Shown: positions 39,331-48,842, numbered from the stretch's first letter. The stretch is 64,000 nucleotides of DNA from Fuerstiella sp. (GCA_029941865.1 JAPYTO010000002.1:19889-83888), one strand, 5' to 3'. Notes: generated by a model not told the origin, from the letters alone. Translations and numbers: made by a program.

Positions 39331-41160
39331 ATGCCCAAGGCATTCAGCTCGACTCTGTTGGTCCTTTTGTGCCTGCTCGCAGGCGGGCCGTTGAGTTATT
39401 CCGGCGAACCCACCGTCATCGACCGCACTGAGCAACCGTCTGCGCACACTGACCGTTCGCCCGTCGACCTCGCCCTGTCAGCGGATGGACGGTGGCTGGT
39501 GACAGCCAACGAAACTTCCAACAGTGTCTCTCTGATTCGGACGAAGGATCGTCAGCTCGTTGACGAGTTGGTGTGCGGTCGTCACCCCGCCGACATCGAA
39601 TTTTGCCCCGATGGTCAGACGGTTCTGGTGAGTGGTTCGTGGTCCGGTGATATCACCGTCCTGAAGATCATTGATGGACGACTGCAGCGGTCCGGCGTGA
39701 TTGAAGTGGGATTTGAGCCTCGCGGCATGGCGGTCACTCCGGACGGACGGCGAGCGTTTGTCGGGCTCGTTGCCACCGGCCAGGTTACCGAAATCGATCT
39801 GAAGAATCGCAGCGTGCTGCGGCGTTTTGACGTTGGCAACTGGCCTCGATACCTGACGCTGTCGCCCGATGGCTCAAGGCTTGCCGTTGGCTGTGGCGGT
39901 TCCGGTCGTATTGATGTGATTGACCCGGTGACCGGTGAAACGCTGTACGACGAACCTTTGGCGAACGGGATCAATCTGGGACACATGATTTCTTCCGCGG
40001 ACGGCACCTATGCCTACTTCACGTGGATGGTCTATCGAACAAACCCGATCAACGTCGGGAATTTGCGGAAAGGCTGGTTGCTGGCGAGTCGCATCGGTCG
40101 CGTTCGGCTGGACGGTTCATCCTACCGCGAGGCGATCTCACTGGACGTCCCTCGCCTGGCCGTCGCGGATCCTCACGGAATCGTCATCAGCCGCGATGAA
40201 CGTCGTCTGGTGGCGTCCGCTTCCGGGACTCATGAACTGTTGGTTTACCGTCTGCACGATCTGCCATTTGTCGGCGTAGGCGGTCCAGGTGATTTGATCG
40301 ATAGACGACTGCAGAACGATCAGGACAGGTTTCACCGCATCGAAGTTGGTGGGCGCCCCATGGGCCTGCGCATGGCAGACGACAGTCGCACGGTGTATGT
40401 CGCCAACTATCTGAGAAATTCCGTTCAGGTGGTGGATCTTGATTCCCGGAAGGTAAGCGCCGAAATCGATCTCGGTGGTCCGCAGGAGAAAACACTTGCG
40501 CGGCGAGGGATGGAAATATTCCACGACGGAGAGCGGAGTCTGGATCAGTGGTATAGCTGCCATTCGTGTCATCAGTACAGTGGAATCAACTCACGGCCCA
40601 TGGACACCATGAACGATGGCACAGAAATGACCCTGAAGACCGTTCTGCCGCTGTTTGAAGTCAGCAGCACCGGCCCGTGGACGTGGCACGGCTGGCAGGA
40701 TGATCTTGAGAGTGCGATGCACAAATCCATGACATCGACAATGCTGGGGCGTAATCCCAGCGATCGCGACGTTCGTGCTCTGCTGGCCTATCTGGATTCG
40801 CTGGAACCTCCTCCTAACCCGTTCCGAAATTCTGACGGATCGTTAAGTGATGCCGCACACCGCGGACAGCAGGTCTTCACAAGTGGCAAAGCCGGCTGTG
40901 CCGACTGTCACAACGGCCCGCAATTCACGGATGGCAAGATTCACGACGTCGGATCGGGCTCTGATAAAGACTATTACGACGGATACAACACACCCTCACT
41001 GCGCGGTGTTTATCGCAAGGTCCGGCTGCTGCATACCGGCCGAGCGCGTTCGCTGGAACGGGTCGTGAGCGATCTGCACAGTCCTGAAAAAGTCGCCGGC
41101 GAGGGGCAGTTGACTGAACAGGAAACTGCGGATCTGATCGAATATCTGAAGTCGTTGTGA
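39331..41160 (+). CDS. YVTN-type propeller fused to a dihaem cytochrome c peroxidase-like domain
   Basis: 609 residues. A signal peptide (KAFSSTLLVLLCLLAGGPLS) is followed by a seven-blade-type propeller (about 35-385) with blades such as VDLALSADGRWLVTAN and GMAVTPDGRRAFVG. From about 390 comes a MauG/CCP-like domain with two haem sites, C410-H-S-C413-H414 and C523-A-D-C526-H527. It should be a periplasmic electron-transfer or peroxidase-like enzyme. Planctomycetes carry many such propeller-cytochrome fusions without known substrates. It is convergent with the TPR-peroxiredoxin gene. Confidence 0.88.
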   Translation: MPKAFSSTLLVLLCLLAGGPLSYSGEPTVIDRTEQPSAHTDRSPVDLALSADGRWLVTANETSNSVSLIRTKDRQLVDELVCGRHPADIEFCPDGQTVLVSGSWSGDITVLKIIDGRLQRSGVIEVGFEPRGMAVTPDGRRAFVGLVATGQVTEIDLKNRSVLRRFDVGNWPRYLTLSPDGSRLAVGCGGSGRIDVIDPVTGETLYDEPLANGINLGHMISSADGTYAYFTWMVYRTNPINVGNLRKGWLLASRIGRVRLDGSSYREAISLDVPRLAVADPHGIVISRDERRLVASASGTHELLVYRLHDLPFVGVGGPGDLIDRRLQNDQDRFHRIEVGGRPMGLRMADDSRTVYVANYLRNSVQVVDLDSRKVSAEIDLGGPQEKTLARRGMEIFHDGERSLDQWYSCHSCHQYSGINSRPMDTMNDGTEMTLKTVLPLFEVSSTGPWTWHGWQDDLESAMHKSMTSTMLGRNPSDRDVRALLAYLDSLEPPPNPFRNSDGSLSDAAHRGQQVFTSGKAGCADCHNGPQFTDGKIHDVGSGSDKDYYDGYNTPSLRGVYRKVRLLHTGRARSLERVVSDLHSPEKVAGEGQLTEQETADLIEYLKSL

Positions 41161-41507
41161 TTTCCGTGCCAACGAGAGTTCCTTCGAGTTGTACGCGCCA
41201 GTGTACCCGACCGTTGTGTGTAGCCCAGGTTGCTTGCAACCTTTAGGTGCCGCAGGCACAGGAGGCTGTGATGGAACGTTTTCACAACAAACAATGTCGC
41301 ACCCAGGAACCTCTTGTTGCTGCGCAACCCTTGTTGCAAGCAACAGGGCGACCCGGTGGATGAGTTGTTTCCGGACGTGAACAGGGGATGATTGTTGGTC
41401 CGTAGAGCGGACACGACATCGCTGCCATTGCCGGAGCGGCGTCGCTCCGCTCCTTGATTAGGCCTGCTTCTGCTGCGAGCAAACGATGGTACTCGGAGGA
41501 ACAAGGC
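41161..41507. other. Intergenic region with several short hairpins
   Basis: Between convergent genes. AGGTTGC-TT-GCAACCT (about 41228-41243) is a perfect palindrome. A related hairpin (TTGTTGCAAGCAACA) is at about 41330, and GGAGCGGCGTCGCTCCGCTCC follows at about 41433. None has a T-tract, so they are likely repeats rather than terminators. No gene is supported. Confidence 0.5.
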
Positions 41508-43841
41508 CTATCGCGTTGACGTGACCTGTTCGGACAGTGGGGTCGACACGATTGCGTCCTGACCGAGCAGTCGTTGTGCTTCCTTCAGGACATAATCCGG
41601 ATCCATGAATGGTTCGTAGCTGATGTCCTGCCAGCGAATACGCCCTTCACCATCGACCAGGAACGTGCCGTGCAGTGGCTGGTTTTCGAAGTCGTCGTAG
41701 CAGCGATACTTTTTGAAGACGTTGAGGTCAGCATCTGAGACAAGTGGAAAAGGAAAACCATCGTCGAGGTCTTCGTAGGCCCGGCCCAGTAGTTTCTGCT
41801 CATCTGTACTGACGGCGATGACATCGATTCCAGCCTCGCGGAATTTTTCTGTTTCGGGAGCGAAGTTTTGCAGCTGCTTGGCGCAGTGCAGGCAACCGAA
41901 ACCCAGATAGAAAATCATAACCACCGGCTTGCCTCGGTAATCGCTCAGCGAACGCGGCTGATTCTCGACATCGGCCAGTGACCAGTCTGGTGCCGCTACG
42001 GGGCGCCAGTGAAGTGGCCCTAGAGAATCCAGCGGCGGTCTGGCGCCGATGTCGGAGGCAACCACGGCATCTGTGCGCCAGTCGTCGCCAAAACCCAGTT
42101 CCATGGCGATCGGTTTCAGGCGAGCAAATGTGGGGACGTCCTGATCAAGGGTTGACGATATCTTCCGCAGCTGTTCGAACGCCGTTTTCGCCTCGTCTTT
42201 CTTCTGTGCCGCCCACAGCGTCTCCACCTGAGCCGCCAGGGGGCGGACCTCACCGCGATTGCTGCCAACGTGACTGGCGATTTTCTTTACGGCGTCGTCC
42301 GTCTTGCCGGCCTGCAGCATGACGGCGACCTGATCTTCGACCGGTACGCCTGTTGCCTTCTTGAACAGTTCCAATGCTTCATCAAACTTACCCTTAGACG
42401 CGGCGATGCGTCCGTCAATTTCCTGCACCGCTCTTTCCAGGTCGCGAACTCGACTGCGGTGTTTGCCTTCTGCCGTACTGCGGGCTTTCTTGACATCCTT
42501 CTTTGTCTTTTCAGCCTCTTTCTGCGCTTTGTCTCCGGCTGCCTTCTGCTTTTTCTTTTCCTGGTCCAGCAGAGTCTGAATGTCCTGCTGAATGGCGGTC
42601 GCCTTCTCCGGGTTGCCTGTGGCGGTCAATGCTGCGGCCAGATACCGGTTGCGTTTCAGATCTTCCGTGCCATTTCCGCATTCTTCAAGGTATGGCGTCT
42701 GGCACAAAGCGATCAATTGATCGTGTAGTTCATATGCCCGCAGCACATCAAGAAGTCGCTGCCGTCCGTACTTGAAGCTGCCGGACTTTCCGATGTGGTT
42801 GTACTTTGGGTGACGCGGCAGGCTCATCATGTTTTGTGACAGTGCGATTGCATCGTTGACTCGACCGATGTGGATGAGATTTCGAATACACCACTCGTTG
42901 TTGTGTGCGAAATTATGAATCTGATCCGGCAGCACCAGATCCTTCATCATGTGCGCATGGTCCACTCGCGCCGATGCTTCCTGCTGATAGACGGCGTCGT
43001 GGTAGCGTTTGAGTCGCGAATAAATGTGCCCCGGCATGTGCCACATGTGAGCGATCTGCGGAGCTGCCAGACCACATCGGGCGGCGGATTCCAGAGCTTT
43101 GGCGGCCTTCTTCGTATCCCACAGGTGAATGCGATAGTGATGGACCGGATGCAACGGTTCGACATCAAGTACGTCCTGAATCAGGGCGTCGACGGCTAGG
43201 TAGCTGATCATTTTCACCCCTTCTCGGCGTGCCGACCAAAAGTACTCGCACAAAAAAGCTTTCGCATCGATATCGTCCGGAAATTCAAACAGCAGTTCTT
43301 CCAGGTCGCTGATGTACTTTTCCGCTCGCTTCTTTTTCTCGTCGCTGGTCCCGGACTTCGCCTTCACGTAGCGGTCATACGCTTCGATGTAGCGCTGTTC
43401 ACGGGGCGACGCTTTGTCCTTGCGGTCCATGGCTTCCTTGATGAAACCCTTGGCTCGCTCTGCGTTTTTGCGGTTTGAATAGGCCATGCCCCAGTAGGCG
43501 ATGGCACAGTCGGGGTCCAGCATCGCCGCCTGCCGAAAAGAACGCTCAGATTCAAAATACCAGAATCCGTGCAGCTGGCCGATTCCCTGCAGAACGAACG
43601 CCCGAGCCTCCTCAGACTTCGTGGTGACATCGAAGCGGATGGCTCCGACGCCCTTCATGAGATAAGCGGCCTGACGTGGACCTTCGTTGAAGACTTCACC
43701 GTGCAACGAATGGCCTTCAAGGATCTCCTTCGCTGCCGCATCCTTGACGGGGGGCGTTTTCTCATCGGCGATGGTCGCTGCGAACGGGCTCACCAGGGCG
43801 ACGGCAGTCAGAAAGACGCGAGCGGAATAATTTCGGGGCAT
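41508..43841 (-). CDS. TPR protein with C-terminal peroxiredoxin-like (redoxin) domain
   Basis: 777 residues. A signal peptide (about 1-25) is followed by a long TPR-like helical region (about 80-600) with the word AAMLDPDCAIAYWGMAYSNR and His/Trp-rich IAHMWHMPGHIYSRL. A Lys/Glu/Ala-rich coiled coil covers about 420-470. From about 640 a redoxin domain (RSLSDYRGKPVVMIFYLGFG) carries Cys-Leu-His-Cys, a CxxC centre at the position of peroxiredoxin/TlpA active sites. A periplasmic thiol oxidoreductase with a protein-interaction arm is inferred. Its substrate is not evident. It faces the dihaem gene. Confidence 0.85.
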   Translation of the reverse strand: MPRNYSARVFLTAVALVSPFAATIADEKTPPVKDAAAKEILEGHSLHGEVFNEGPRQAAYLMKGVGAIRFDVTTKSEEARAFVLQGIGQLHGFWYFESERSFRQAAMLDPDCAIAYWGMAYSNRKNAERAKGFIKEAMDRKDKASPREQRYIEAYDRYVKAKSGTSDEKKKRAEKYISDLEELLFEFPDDIDAKAFLCEYFWSARREGVKMISYLAVDALIQDVLDVEPLHPVHHYRIHLWDTKKAAKALESAARCGLAAPQIAHMWHMPGHIYSRLKRYHDAVYQQEASARVDHAHMMKDLVLPDQIHNFAHNNEWCIRNLIHIGRVNDAIALSQNMMSLPRHPKYNHIGKSGSFKYGRQRLLDVLRAYELHDQLIALCQTPYLEECGNGTEDLKRNRYLAAALTATGNPEKATAIQQDIQTLLDQEKKKQKAAGDKAQKEAEKTKKDVKKARSTAEGKHRSRVRDLERAVQEIDGRIAASKGKFDEALELFKKATGVPVEDQVAVMLQAGKTDDAVKKIASHVGSNRGEVRPLAAQVETLWAAQKKDEAKTAFEQLRKISSTLDQDVPTFARLKPIAMELGFGDDWRTDAVVASDIGARPPLDSLGPLHWRPVAAPDWSLADVENQPRSLSDYRGKPVVMIFYLGFGCLHCAKQLQNFAPETEKFREAGIDVIAVSTDEQKLLGRAYEDLDDGFPFPLVSDADLNVFKKYRCYDDFENQPLHGTFLVDGEGRIRWQDISYEPFMDPDYVLKEAQRLLGQDAIVSTPLSEQVTSTR

Positions 43842-44256
43842 GAGGACAGACGCCGTGAAATTGAGGAGGTGGGAAGAGTGGATGTCGTGGCCGTGGTTTG
43901 GTCAGCCGATCGATGAAATCAAGTGGACCGACGATATTGCGCTCGAGAACGAACCGGGACGTCGTATTGTGTCGCTGCGCGGCGATACGAGCAAGGACCT
44001 GGAGCAAAAACGGTGAATGCCTTGAGAAACCGCAACTTCTTCGACGGAAGAAGCTCTCTCATTTGGACTTGCGGAATCTCACCGGTTAACCTGCCGCCGG
44101 TCTTTTCACAATTGATTCGTCGCGTTTGCAATCACCGCCCCAATGCGGCGTTGTCGCAGCCAATTTCGGGCTGACGCACGGAACAGGTGGTCGGCTCCCG
44201 TTGGTCGCATCCAAAGATGCGCATAAAACGGGTCGTTGTTTTCCCGAAAGTCTCCA
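43842..44256. other. Divergent intergenic region, TPR-redoxin / trpA
   Basis: 415 bases that must contain both promoters. No repeat, hairpin or gene can be supported. Confidence 0.4.
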
Positions 44257-45075
44257 ATGTCTCGCATCTCTGACGTTTTTAATCAGGCCGCACAGCATGG
44301 CCGCATGACATTCATGCCTTTCGTGACGGCCGGCGATCCGTCGTCGCAGACCACGGCCGCCGTGCTGAAGGGGCTGAGAGACGCTGATGTCGACCTGATT
44401 GAACTGGGTTTTCCCTACAGCGATCCGATCGCGGATGGCCCCGTCATCCAGGCGTCCTACACTCGTGCTCTGGACAACGGAGTGACCGTTCAGAGCATTT
44501 TTGACACCATGGCAGGTCTGCAGAATGAGGGGCTGCCGCCGGTTCTGGCGATGGTGTCTTATGCAATCGTGTTTCGATTCGGGACGGAAGCCTTCGCTAA
44601 GAAGGCCGCAGAAGTCGGCTTCAGCGGTCTGATCATCCCGGATTTGCCAGCCGACGAATCTGGTGAAATGTCCGCCACTGCCATGAAACATGGTCTGGAT
44701 CTGGTGCAGTTGATTGCTCCCACCACCACGTCGGATCGCACTCAGCAGATTCTTGATGCCTCCAGTGGCTTCGTCTACTGCGTGTCCGTGGCGGGGACGA
44801 CCGGGGTTCGAAAAGAACTTCCGGCAGCGTTGATCGAGCAGCTGATGCAACTGCGGCTGATGACGGATCTGCCGCTTGCGGTCGGATTTGGCATCAGTGG
44901 ACCGGATCAGGTTGCGTCGCTGGAAAACGTTGCCGACGGCGTCATCGTGGGGTCGGCGATCGTGAGACTGGCAGCGGAAGCAGCGTCTGCCGAAGCAGCG
45001 GCCGACGCGGTGCGGGCGTTCTCGTCAGAAATGCGAGCAGCTGTGAATGGCGTAAAGCCATCACGAAGAATTTGA
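44257..45075 (+). CDS. trpA: Tryptophan synthase alpha subunit
   Basis: 272 residues. The enzyme splits indole-3-glycerol phosphate to indole, which TrpB joins to serine. The catalytic residues fall exactly at E49 (DLIELGFPYSDP) and D60 (PIADGPVIQA), the E. coli numbering. The family start MSRISDVF at 44257 fixes the start; the frame opens seven codons earlier. The loop-6 word reads SVAGTTG rather than the commoner SRAGVTG. No trpB or other trp gene is adjacent, so trp genes are scattered here. Confidence 0.95.
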   Translation: MSRISDVFNQAAQHGRMTFMPFVTAGDPSSQTTAAVLKGLRDADVDLIELGFPYSDPIADGPVIQASYTRALDNGVTVQSIFDTMAGLQNEGLPPVLAMVSYAIVFRFGTEAFAKKAAEVGFSGLIIPDLPADESGEMSATAMKHGLDLVQLIAPTTTSDRTQQILDASSGFVYCVSVAGTTGVRKELPAALIEQLMQLRLMTDLPLAVGFGISGPDQVASLENVADGVIVGSAIVRLAAEAASAEAAADAVRAFSSEMRAAVNGVKPSRRI

Positions 45076-45085
45076 TTGAATCCGC

Positions 45086-45110
45086 GAACAACGTGGCCTT
45101 TCCGTTGTTC
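45086..45110 (+). terminator. Possible terminator after trpA
   Basis: GAACAACG (45086-45093) pairs with CGTTGTTC (45103-45110), followed by CGTTTCGTTT. The stem is only 8 bp and the T-tract is broken, so this is tentative. Confidence 0.4.
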
Positions 45111-45260
45111 CGTTTCGTTTCCGGGCGTGTACTCACAGCCTGCTGTTTCCCATCCTTGCCTTGCCGTTCTCCGGCTGATTGTGCAGGACTCCGCTACTGC
45201 TTAAACTCATCGTACACCAGCGACGGATACGTGCGCTGGCAACACGTCGAAGAATTCGAA

Positions 45261-45265
45261 GAGGA
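45261..45265 (+). promoter_or_regulatory. Shine-Dalgarno fixing the GTG start of sulfatase 2
   Basis: GAGGA, seven bases before GTG at 45273. The frame is open upstream to 45072, but that stretch lacks a signal peptide and would abut trpA. Confidence 0.65.
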
Positions 45266-45272
45266 CATACCA

Positions 45273-46736
45273 GTGAAAGAACTTTGCTTTACGTTCGCGT
45301 GTGTCGCAGCTTTACTGCTGTTCCTGTCGTCGTCTGCTCAGGCGGACGGACAGAAGCTGCCGCATATTGTGGTGATCATGGTGGACGACATGGGGTACGG
45401 CGATCCCGGCTGCTTCAACCCAAACTCAAAAATTTCCACGCCCAATATCGACTCGCTGGCTCGCGACGGAATGCGGTTCACTGACGCCCATGCGCCGGGA
45501 CCGTTGTGTCACATGTCGCGATACGGCCTGATGACCGGGCGTTATCCGTTTCGAGCAGACGTGGGTGCATGGCGGCGAAAGCGTGTGATTGATGCGGGAC
45601 AGGTGACAATCGCGTCGTTGCTGCAGGACGCCGGGTATCAGACCGCGATGGTTGGCAAGTGGCATCTGGGGTTCGATGAAAACGGGTACGACAAGCCTCT
45701 GCCTGGGGGGCCGGTGGATTGTGGCTTCCAAAGTTATTTCGGCATTCGGGCATCAACCGATATTCCACCGTACTTTTATATTCGTGGCAACAAGGCAGTG
45801 CAGCCGCCGACAAATCAGATTGAAGCGAACTACAGCGACGGCTGGACGAAGATTCAGGGAGCCTTCTGGCGAGAGGGTGGCATTGCTCCTGATCTGGTGC
45901 TGAAGGATGTGTTGCCGCGATTCACCGAAGAAGCCATCGACGTGATTCAGTCGCACGGACGGCAACCGGCGACAAAGCAGAAACCGTTGCTGTTGTACCT
46001 GGCGTATCCGGCTCCTCACACGCCGTGGCTGCCGTCTCCGGAGTTCGCCGGGCAGAGTGAGGCCGGGATGTACGGTGATTTTGCCACAATGGTGGATGCA
46101 AATATTGGTCGAGTCCTGAAGTCGCTGCAGGATGCGGGCATGGCAAAGGACACGCTGCTGGTGTTTACGTCAGACAACGGTCCGGTTTGGTACGAAAATG
46201 ACGTCGAACGACTTGGTCACGATTCGTCTGGCGGTCTGCGTGGGATGAAGGCCGATGCCTGGGAATGCGGACACCGCATGCCGTTCATCGTTCGCTGGCC
46301 CGGTTCTGTGGCAGCCGGAACGACGTCGCACCGGACAATCTGTTTCACCGACCTGCTGGCCACATTTTCCGATGTCGTGGGACAGACACTGTCGTCCGAA
46401 GCGGGGCCGGACAGTTTCAGCTTTTTCCAGGTGTTAAAAGAAACTCAGCCCGATAATGCTGCCGTGCGGCAGCAAGTGGTCATGAGATCCGGCGGGGGAT
46501 TCATGATGATTCGGTCGGGCGACTGGAAGCTGATCCAGGGACTGGGTTCCGGAGGGTTTTCTCAACCGCGGAAGGTCAAGCCTGGAAAAGGCGAGGCCAT
46601 TGGGCAACTCTATGATCTGAAGGTCGATCCCGCTGAGCAACACAACGTGTACGCGTCACACCCCGATGTTGTGGCCACCCTGACGGCCGAACTTGACGAC
46701 ATCCAGAAGGCCCAGGGGCAGCGTTTTCTGAAATAG
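45273..46736 (+). CDS. Secreted sulfatase 2 with an atypical formylglycine motif
   Basis: 487 residues. A signal peptide (FTFACVAALLLFLSSSAQA) leads into HIVVIMVDDMGYGDPGC, the calcium site. The place of the catalytic cysteine reads C79-H-M-S-R83, where type I sulfatases have Cys-x-Pro/Ala-x-Arg; the rest (YGLMTGRYPFRADVG) is normal. Later sulfatase words are intact: MVGKWHLGF, FTSDNGPVWYEN, GGLRGMKADAWECG. It is therefore an otherwise whole arylsulfatase-type enzyme whose maturation is in question. Any sulfated glycan could be the substrate. The gap after trpA is 197 bases. Confidence 0.88.
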   Translation: MKELCFTFACVAALLLFLSSSAQADGQKLPHIVVIMVDDMGYGDPGCFNPNSKISTPNIDSLARDGMRFTDAHAPGPLCHMSRYGLMTGRYPFRADVGAWRRKRVIDAGQVTIASLLQDAGYQTAMVGKWHLGFDENGYDKPLPGGPVDCGFQSYFGIRASTDIPPYFYIRGNKAVQPPTNQIEANYSDGWTKIQGAFWREGGIAPDLVLKDVLPRFTEEAIDVIQSHGRQPATKQKPLLLYLAYPAPHTPWLPSPEFAGQSEAGMYGDFATMVDANIGRVLKSLQDAGMAKDTLLVFTSDNGPVWYENDVERLGHDSSGGLRGMKADAWECGHRMPFIVRWPGSVAAGTTSHRTICFTDLLATFSDVVGQTLSSEAGPDSFSFFQVLKETQPDNAAVRQQVVMRSGGGFMMIRSGDWKLIQGLGSGGFSQPRKVKPGKGEAIGQLYDLKVDPAEQHNVYASHPDVVATLTAELDDIQKAQGQRFLK

Positions 46737-47100
46737 ACGTGGTGCGGCCGGAAATTGTGATGTTGCACGATTCGTTGTTTTTCTGTGCGTTTTTCCGTGC
46801 CTACGCCGGCTGGCCTGGTTTCCTTCAGCGAATTTGGACGGTGGCCAGACAGACAGCCACTCGGTCCACAGGAAACGCTGCCGTAGCTTTCCCATGTCAC
46901 AGAGATAATGCAAAAAGGACGGGATGCGTCCATTGCCTTTTGTGAGATTGGGGATCGGTCAGTAGACTGCAGCGTTTTCAACCCGTCCGCAGGCGGCGTC
47001 CGGCACTCGTACGCTGAACCTCACGGGGCACGCAGCTGGCAGCGTCAAATGTTCAAAACGTTTCCACTGACGTGGATGCCAAATTTATCCTGGTCACCCT
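46737..47100. other. Intergenic region without a supported feature
   Basis: 364 bases between sulfatase 2 and rimO on the same strand. No hairpin with a T-run, no repeat and no gene-like frame was seen. Confidence 0.4.
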
Positions 47101-48525
47101 ATGTCATTGTCGTTGCCCATTATTGAACCTGACGCTCCTCAGCCCCAAGCCCCGCAGACGACCGGAGCCAGCAAGGGCAACTACGCCTTCGTCAGCCTGG
47201 GCTGTCCCAAGAATCTGGTGGATAGCGAGAAGATGTTGGGCACGCTGGCTCTGGACGGTTATACCCTGGTCGCAGATCCCGCGAAGTCTGACTTCGTCAT
47301 CGTCAACACGTGCGGATTCATCGACAGTTCGCGGCAGGAGTCCAAGTCGGTCATTCAGGAGATGCTGGACCTGAAGAAGAGCGGGCAGACAAAAGGTGTC
47401 ATTGTCGCCGGATGTCTGCCTGAGCGTATGGAAGAAGGCGGATTGTTGTCCGAGATGCCTGACATTGACCACGTCGTGGGCGTGTTTGGCCGTGATGAGA
47501 TCAGCAAAGTGGCGGATCGTCTGGTCGGCGGCGTCACAGAACAGCGAGAGCTGTTTCGGCCGGCTCCCATCAAGGCACTGGACGACAGGGCTCGGTTGCG
47601 GATCACACCGCAGCACTTCGCGTATCTTAAGATCTCGGAAGGCTGTGACCGCACGTGCACGTTTTGTTCAATCCCGATGATGCGGGGCAAACACGTCACG
47701 AAGCCGATCGAGATGGTGGTCGAGGAAGCCAAAGAGCTGGCAGCCGATGGAGTCAAAGAGCTGATTATTGTTGCTCAGGACACCACATACTACGGCCTGG
47801 ACCTGTATGGAGAGGTTCGTCTGGTCGAATTGCTGCGACAACTGGAGCAGGTGAAGGGCATCGAATGGATTCGTCTGATGTATCTGTATCCGGTCCATTT
47901 CAACGATGAACTTATTGATGTGATCGTCGGTTCGCCGAAGATACTGCCCTACCTCGACATGCCGCTACAGCACATCAATTCGAAGGTGTTAAAGCGGATG
48001 CAGCGGCGCGTGAACGCCGAACAGACCCGAGAACTTGTGGGCAAGCTGCGGGACCGGGTTTCAAACCTTGTGCTGCGAACGACGTTCATCGCGGGTTTCC
48101 CTGGCGAAACGGACGAGCAGTTTGAAGAGCTGCGTGATTTCGTGATTGACACCCGTTTTGAACGCATGGGTGTGTTTACGTATTCTGTGGAACCGGGTAC
48201 GCCGGCCACAAAGCTGGACGGACATCTTCCGGAAGACGTCAAGGAAGCCAGGCGCGACGAGCTGATGGCCATGCAGCAGAAGATCGCTTTTGAACACGCG
48301 GAATCTCTGGTGGGCTACGAACTGGACGTGCTGATCGATGATCAATCAACCGACGACGACAATATCTACGTCGGTCGCTCCTTCGCCGACGCACCCGAGA
48401 TCGATGGCAATGTGTACGTCTCCGGGCAGGATCTGGAGATCGGAAGCATGGTGCCCGTTGAGATTGTCCGGCGGGAAGACTACGATTTGGTCGGCGTGGC
48501 ACCCGAACACGTGATTATCGACTAG
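47101..48525 (+). CDS. rimO: Ribosomal protein S12 methylthiotransferase
   Basis: 474 residues. The UPF0004 domain carries three iron-sulfur cysteines, C35 (SLGCPKN), C71 (NTCGF) and C105 (AGCLPE). The radical-SAM domain carries GCDRTCTFCSIP (C-x3-C-x2-C), and a TRAM-like domain ends the protein (YVSGQDLEIGSMVPVEIV). The SLGCPKNLVDSE word separates RimO from its relative MiaB. It methylthiolates an aspartate of ribosomal protein S12. An N-terminal extension of about 25 residues is not conserved-looking. No obvious ribosome-binding site precedes the ATG. Confidence 0.95.
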   Translation: MSLSLPIIEPDAPQPQAPQTTGASKGNYAFVSLGCPKNLVDSEKMLGTLALDGYTLVADPAKSDFVIVNTCGFIDSSRQESKSVIQEMLDLKKSGQTKGVIVAGCLPERMEEGGLLSEMPDIDHVVGVFGRDEISKVADRLVGGVTEQRELFRPAPIKALDDRARLRITPQHFAYLKISEGCDRTCTFCSIPMMRGKHVTKPIEMVVEEAKELAADGVKELIIVAQDTTYYGLDLYGEVRLVELLRQLEQVKGIEWIRLMYLYPVHFNDELIDVIVGSPKILPYLDMPLQHINSKVLKRMQRRVNAEQTRELVGKLRDRVSNLVLRTTFIAGFPGETDEQFEELRDFVIDTRFERMGVFTYSVEPGTPATKLDGHLPEDVKEARRDELMAMQQKIAFEHAESLVGYELDVLIDDQSTDDDNIYVGRSFADAPEIDGNVYVSGQDLEIGSMVPVEIVRREDYDLVGVAPEHVIID

Positions 48526-48532
48526 ATCCGGT

Positions 48533-48743
48533 GCTGCATCAGCCCCGTGTTGATGCATGCCACTGGCTCCGCCAGTGCCCTGGATCTTTCAAAAACACTG
48601 GCCAGAGAGGCTGTCCGGATACCTGAAACCGTGAGCCGCAAGGCGCTAGCCGCGGGTGGAAATACTGCCCATAACCGGCGGCTAGCGCCGTGCCGCTCAC
48701 AAGAACAGACGTATCCGGACAGCCTCCCTGGCCAGTGGCACAC
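48533..48743. repeat. Dispersed CACTGG repeat, copy C, interrupted
   Basis: The left half (GCTGCATCAGCCCCGTG ... CACTGGCTCCGCCAGTG ... AAAAACACTGGCCAG) and right half (CTGGCCAGTGGCACACAAC) fit copies B and D once a 122-bp insertion at 48606-48727 is removed. It occupies most of the 317-base gap between rimO and pgsA; the remainder holds nothing recognisable. Confidence 0.75.
48606..48727. mobile_element. 122-bp MITE-like palindromic element with 8-bp target duplication
   Basis: The ends AGAGGCTGTCCGGATAC (48606-48622) and GTATCCGGACAGCCTCC (48711-48727) are inverted repeats matching at 16 of 17 bases. CTGGCCAG flanks it on both sides (48598-48605 and 48728-48735), as expected of an 8-bp target duplication. 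The inside is itself palindromic (GTGAGCCGC ... GCCGCTCAC around GGCGCTAGCCGC). It has no coding capacity, so it would need a transposase supplied elsewhere. A shorter copy lies at 26275. Confidence 0.78.
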
Positions 48744-48842
48744 AACAGCTCACATAACTACTGACAAAGCGTTGGCGTTCGAAGTCGCCGCCGCTGATCC
48801 CTGCAACGATCTTCAGGATACGATAGAACAATCCCCCCGCAA

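Noticed and set aside
45072..45272. 67-codon N-terminal extension of sulfatase 2
   Set aside because: The extension starts inside the trpA stop region, lacks a signal peptide, and a good Shine-Dalgarno precedes the internal GTG at 45273.
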